DNA from: Chryseobacterium sp. UBA6632
GTDB lineage: Bacteria > Bacteroidota > Bacteroidia > Flavobacteriales > Weeksellaceae
NCBI GenBank assembly: GCA_002455915.1
Contig: DKLU01000320.1
Location: 1 to 17,630, forward strand
DNA: 17,630 nucleotides
Direction: 5' to 3'
The notes below the pieces were generated by a model. It saw nothing but the letters and a program-made list of their open reading frames with translations. It was not told the origin of the DNA and did not search any database. Below are positions 15,441 through 17,630 of the stretch, piece by piece (within the stretch, counting starts at the first letter, position 1; each line of letters begins with the position of its first letter). A program made the position numbers and the translations under genes.

Positions 15441-15773
15441 TCCCTTTATTGATAAGCGTTTCGCTGTAGCATCTTCGTGAATGGCCTCAAATAGGACATT
15501 TGTAAAAAAGTGCTAAAATCCTAATTTGAATTTTACTTAGTAAAACTAGGAATTTTTGCTGGAATTTGCAAGAGTTGAGTTTAAAATTTAAACTTCTGTT
15601 TTGAACTTTCTTGTGAACTTGGCAGGACTCTATTCAAACCATTTATTAGCAGATATAGATAATATTTTGATGGTGTTAAGTAGTATTTAAATTACACTAT
15701 TTAAACTTGGGAAATTGTTAAAGATGGTTCTTTGGTAGGTTTATAGTATCTAAAAATAATTTAATATTTATTT
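15441..15773. other. Gene-free stretch, probably decayed sequence
   Basis: No gene is visible. On the minus strand about 25 codons are open before a stop at 15440 (ending EAIHEDATAKRLSIKG), without a start codon; this could be the tail of a lost gene. A 17-base palindrome (AGTTTAAA-A-TTTAAACT) lies at 15578-15594. Nothing else is recognisable until the TetR promoter. Confidence 0.4.
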
Positions 15774-15789
15774 TAAACCGAACAGTTTA
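15774..15789. promoter_or_regulatory. Operator 1 for the TetR regulator
   Basis: TAAACCGAACAGTTTA is a 16-bp near-palindrome (outer TAAAC/GTTTA exact). It ends 5 bases before the -7 element of the TetR gene, so a bound repressor would block RNA polymerase. The same site recurs at 16447 before the exporter gene. Confidence 0.75.
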
Positions 15790-15794
15790 TTATT

Positions 15795-15802
15795 TACCTT
15801 TG
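15795..15802 (+). promoter_or_regulatory. -7 promoter element of the TetR gene
   Basis: TACCTTTG matches TAnnTTTG exactly. The G is only 7 bases before the ATG at 15810, so the transcript would be leaderless or nearly so. The -33 region is a weak TTTT at 15771-15774. Confidence 0.6.
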
Positions 15803-15809
15803 CAACATT

Positions 15810-16391
15810 ATGGGAAGGAACAAAGAATTTGATTACGAGCAAAAATTGGGCGTTGCGCTGGAACTTTTCTGGAAACAGGGATTTCATTCCACTTCTATCA
15901 CAGACCTTGAAAATGGTATGGGAATCAACCGAAGCAGTATTTATCCTACTTACGGAGATAAGAAAGCGCTGCTCATTAAATGCCTGACCAAGTATATGAA
16001 GTCTAAGGTTTCAGAATATGAAAGTGTCTTAAATGATTCGCAATCCGATGCCATTGAAACATTAAGAAAGACATTACGGTTAGCAATTGACCAGAGCATA
16101 AGCGAGGAAAGAACATGTCTGGCTGTTAAAATAGCCTTTGAAGTAGCTTTGACTGATGAAGATGTCAGAATGTTGTTGGCTGGCAATGAAAAAAAGATCG
16201 AAAAGATCTATTTTGAAATTATAGAGAAAGGGCAGGAGCAAAGTTGTATAAAAGGTGATCTCGATCCAAAATTGACGGCTGCTTTTCTTTCCGGTTCTTC
16301 CAGCGCACTTTTCAAAAATTATGCTTTGAACAAAAACCGCAAGACCATCTACGATATGATTGAAACCTTGATCAAAATGATCAAAGCCTAA
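15810..16391 (+). CDS. TetR/AcrR-family transcriptional regulator of the adjacent exporter
   Basis: A 193-residue protein of normal TetR length. Residues 7-55 are the TetR_N DNA-binding domain: ALELFWKQGFHSTSITDLEN, then MGINRSSIYPTYGDKKALL, with the recognition helix near 40-49. The rest is helical and variable (ligand and dimer domain; NGxSSALFKNYALNKNRKTI-like end). The subgroup with the ELFWKQGF..TSI motif includes the AcrR/YbiH-like and TetR_C_13 type regulators; the ligand cannot be read from sequence. Two copies of one near-palindrome, before this gene and before the MFS gene 73 bases downstream, suggest it represses both itself and the exporter and is released by an exporter substrate. 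The ATG at 15810 is supported by the promoter spacing. Confidence 0.87.
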   Translation: MGRNKEFDYEQKLGVALELFWKQGFHSTSITDLENGMGINRSSIYPTYGDKKALLIKCLTKYMKSKVSEYESVLNDSQSDAIETLRKTLRLAIDQSISEERTCLAVKIAFEVALTDEDVRMLLAGNEKKIEKIYFEIIEKGQEQSCIKGDLDPKLTAAFLSGSSSALFKNYALNKNRKTIYDMIETLIKMIKA

Positions 16392-16446
16392 TTATAACAG
16401 CATTTTCAAGTAAATAATAACAAACAATATTTTTTTAACCTTTTTT

Positions 16447-16462
16447 TAAACCGCTCAGTTTA
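16447..16462. promoter_or_regulatory. Operator 2, before the MFS gene
   Basis: TAAACCGCTCAGTTTA differs from operator 1 only in the two central bases, and the flanks extend the symmetry by one base pair. It ends 2 bases before the exporter's first ATG. A T-rich TTTAACCTTTT just upstream is a degenerate -7 candidate. Confidence 0.75.
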
Positions 16463-16464
16463 AT

Positions 16465-17630
16465 ATGAGTTTAAATCTCAATAAAAAGATAGCGTATATG
16501 GGATGTCTCGGCGTTATCGGAATCATCAGTACAGAATTTGGTGTCATCGGCATCTTGCCTCAGATCGCTGACTATTACAAAATAAATATAGCAACGGCAG
16601 GCTACTTATTAAGTGCATTCGCATTAACGATTGCGCTTACAGGGCCATTTATGGTATTGTATCTTTCAAAATTTGACAAGAAGAAAATTATGATGTATGC
16701 TCTTGGATTGTTCTTGATCTCAAATTTCTTCTCAAGTTTCAGCCCACCCTTCTGGTTGCTGATAATACTTAGAATATTGCCAACATTTCTGCATCCGGCT
16801 TTCTTTTCAATGGTCATTGCAGCTGCGACCAAAGATGCTTCTCCTCAAATGCAGATGAGATTGACCAGTATTATTATCGGTGGAATTGCACTTTCTCAGG
16901 TAACTTTGATCCCTTTCACCACATTTATAGCAAGTATCTATTCCTGGCAGTGGAGTTACGTTATTCAAGGATTATTGATCTTGATAACACTGATCAGCAT
17001 TTATAAATATTTGCCTTCGATGCCTGATCAAGAAGTGAGGTCTTATAAAAGCCAATTGGGTATTTTGACAAGACCAAAGTTCATTGCTGGAACGTCAGTA
17101 AATCTACTGCTAATCACTGCATGGTTCTGCTCATACAGTTATTTTGCAGATTATTTGTCGAAAGAGAAAGGATTAAGTACACAGGAGATCAGTTATATGC
17201 TTTTATTATTTGGTGTAATGGGTGTGATCTCAAACTTTTTGGCAGGTCGCTTATTAGGGAAGTATATGATCTGGACCACTTTGTTTTTCCTTGCCGGTAC
17301 GTTTCTTCTTCCATTTGCATTTCAATATACAGATGGCTCAATGCTCAGCATAGCAGTAGTGGTGGGATTTTGGGGAATTATGTACGGACCTTGTTTCCTG
17401 ATAGGTGTCGGGCACATGGTCTCGGCAGCATCTGACGCCAAGGAATTTGCGAATAGTTTGCAGACCTCATTTGGAAATCTGGGAGTTTCATTAGGCACTG
17501 CTACCGGAGGTTGGTTTATTGGTCAGTATGGAATATCCGTTACACCTTGGATAGGTGTTGGATTTGGTCTGCTGGCGCTTATTGTAATTTTTTGGAGAGC
17601 CTGGCTTGATCGAGACGTAAGTGAGAAATA
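16465..17630 (+). CDS. MFS exporter, DHA1 (drug/sugar efflux) type
   Basis: The frame runs from ATG 16465 to the window edge with 388 codons; the last two bases are TA, so the stop (TAA or TAG) most likely lacks only its final base. The protein is therefore essentially complete. It has about 12 hydrophobic segments and the DHA1-type first-helix motif TEFGVIGILPQIA (residues 23-35). A degenerate motif A follows helix 2 (LSKFDKKKIMM), and SFGNLGVSLGTATGGWFIGQ lies near the end. Such proteins expel small molecules using the proton gradient; relatives include AraJ and multidrug exporters. The substrate is unknown. Start ATG 16498 (MGCLGVIGI) is an alternative. The gene follows its TetR regulator by 73 bases, with a copy of the operator directly before it. 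No second-half truncation or frameshift is seen. Confidence 0.85.
   Translation, partial: MSLNLNKKIAYMGCLGVIGIISTEFGVIGILPQIADYYKINIATAGYLLSAFALTIALTGPFMVLYLSKFDKKKIMMYALGLFLISNFFSSFSPPFWLLIILRILPTFLHPAFFSMVIAAATKDASPQMQMRLTSIIIGGIALSQVTLIPFTTFIASIYSWQWSYVIQGLLILITLISIYKYLPSMPDQEVRSYKSQLGILTRPKFIAGTSVNLLLITAWFCSYSYFADYLSKEKGLSTQEISYMLLLFGVMGVISNFLAGRLLGKYMIWTTLFFLAGTFLLPFAFQYTDGSMLSIAVVVGFWGIMYGPCFLIGVGHMVSAASDAKEFANSLQTSFGNLGVSLGTATGGWFIGQYGISVTPWIGVGFGLLALIVIFWRAWLDRDVSEK

Noticed and set aside
15578..15594. Palindrome AGTTTAAA-A-TTTAAACT as a third TetR operator
   Set aside because: The half-sites are oriented oppositely (GTTTA outward) and lack the CCG/CAG core of the two good operators; AT-rich palindromes arise easily by chance here.
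16602..16832. 76-codon minus-strand frame
   Set aside because: It is antisense to the membrane helices of the MFS gene and has no support of its own.
17121..17435. 104-codon plus-strand frame near the right edge
   Set aside because: It is a frame-shifted reading of the MFS exporter gene, whose own frame is open to the window edge and shows clear family motifs.
1266..17630. CRISPR arrays, complete insertion sequences, intact tRNA or rRNA genes
   Set aside because: I found no regularly spaced direct repeats, transposase gene or full tRNA cloverleaf; the only tRNA-like piece is the 3' fragment at 15407-15440.

Overview
The window looks like chromosomal DNA from a Bacteroidota bacterium of the Chryseobacterium/Flavobacteriia type. 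It is AT-rich, lacks clear Shine-Dalgarno sequences, and carries Bacteroidota-style -7 promoter elements (TAnnTTTG). The protein families (STM3941-type membrane protein, YbjN/CesT-like protein, PspA, YqiJ-like OB-fold protein, flotillin, DUF3686-type ATPase, AsmA) are also typical of this group. The genus is inferred from protein flavour only.

Region 1 (1-1491) is accessory. It holds the 3' end of a large secreted or RHS-type polymorphic toxin with a glycine-zipper tail, then a small two-helix membrane protein of the STM3941 type that is a candidate immunity protein. A terminator follows, then a short stretch that may be a decayed RHS fragment.

Region 2 (1492-11232) is the main system. An XRE regulator with an S24-like C-terminal half (predicted non-cleavable) is transcribed leftward, away from a rightward cluster. 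The cluster runs YbjN/CesT-like protein, PspA, YqiJ-like membrane OB-fold protein, 669-residue flotillin, an intrinsic terminator, a short repeat region, and a 1605-residue coiled-coil AAA+ ATPase that ends at a second strong terminator. The context suggests a membrane-stress or membrane-microdomain module: PspA and flotillin scaffold the membrane, the OB-fold protein is the integral partner, and the ATPase is the likely motor. The divergent intergenic region has a 9-bp inverted repeat overlapping promoter elements of both sides.

Region 3 (11233-15406) has about 500 bp without recognisable genes, then an AsmA-family envelope protein and an AlkB-type 2-oxoglutarate dioxygenase, probably co-transcribed. 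They are followed by a large imperfect hairpin and a strong terminator.

Region 4 (15407-17630) starts with a minus-strand fragment resembling the 3' end of a tRNA-Ser, a possible old integration site. After it comes a TetR regulator and an MFS exporter, each preceded by a copy of the same 16-bp near-palindrome (TAAACCG-NN-CAGTTTA). This fits a self-regulated efflux cassette. The exporter reading frame runs to the window edge, where only the last base of its presumed stop codon is missing.
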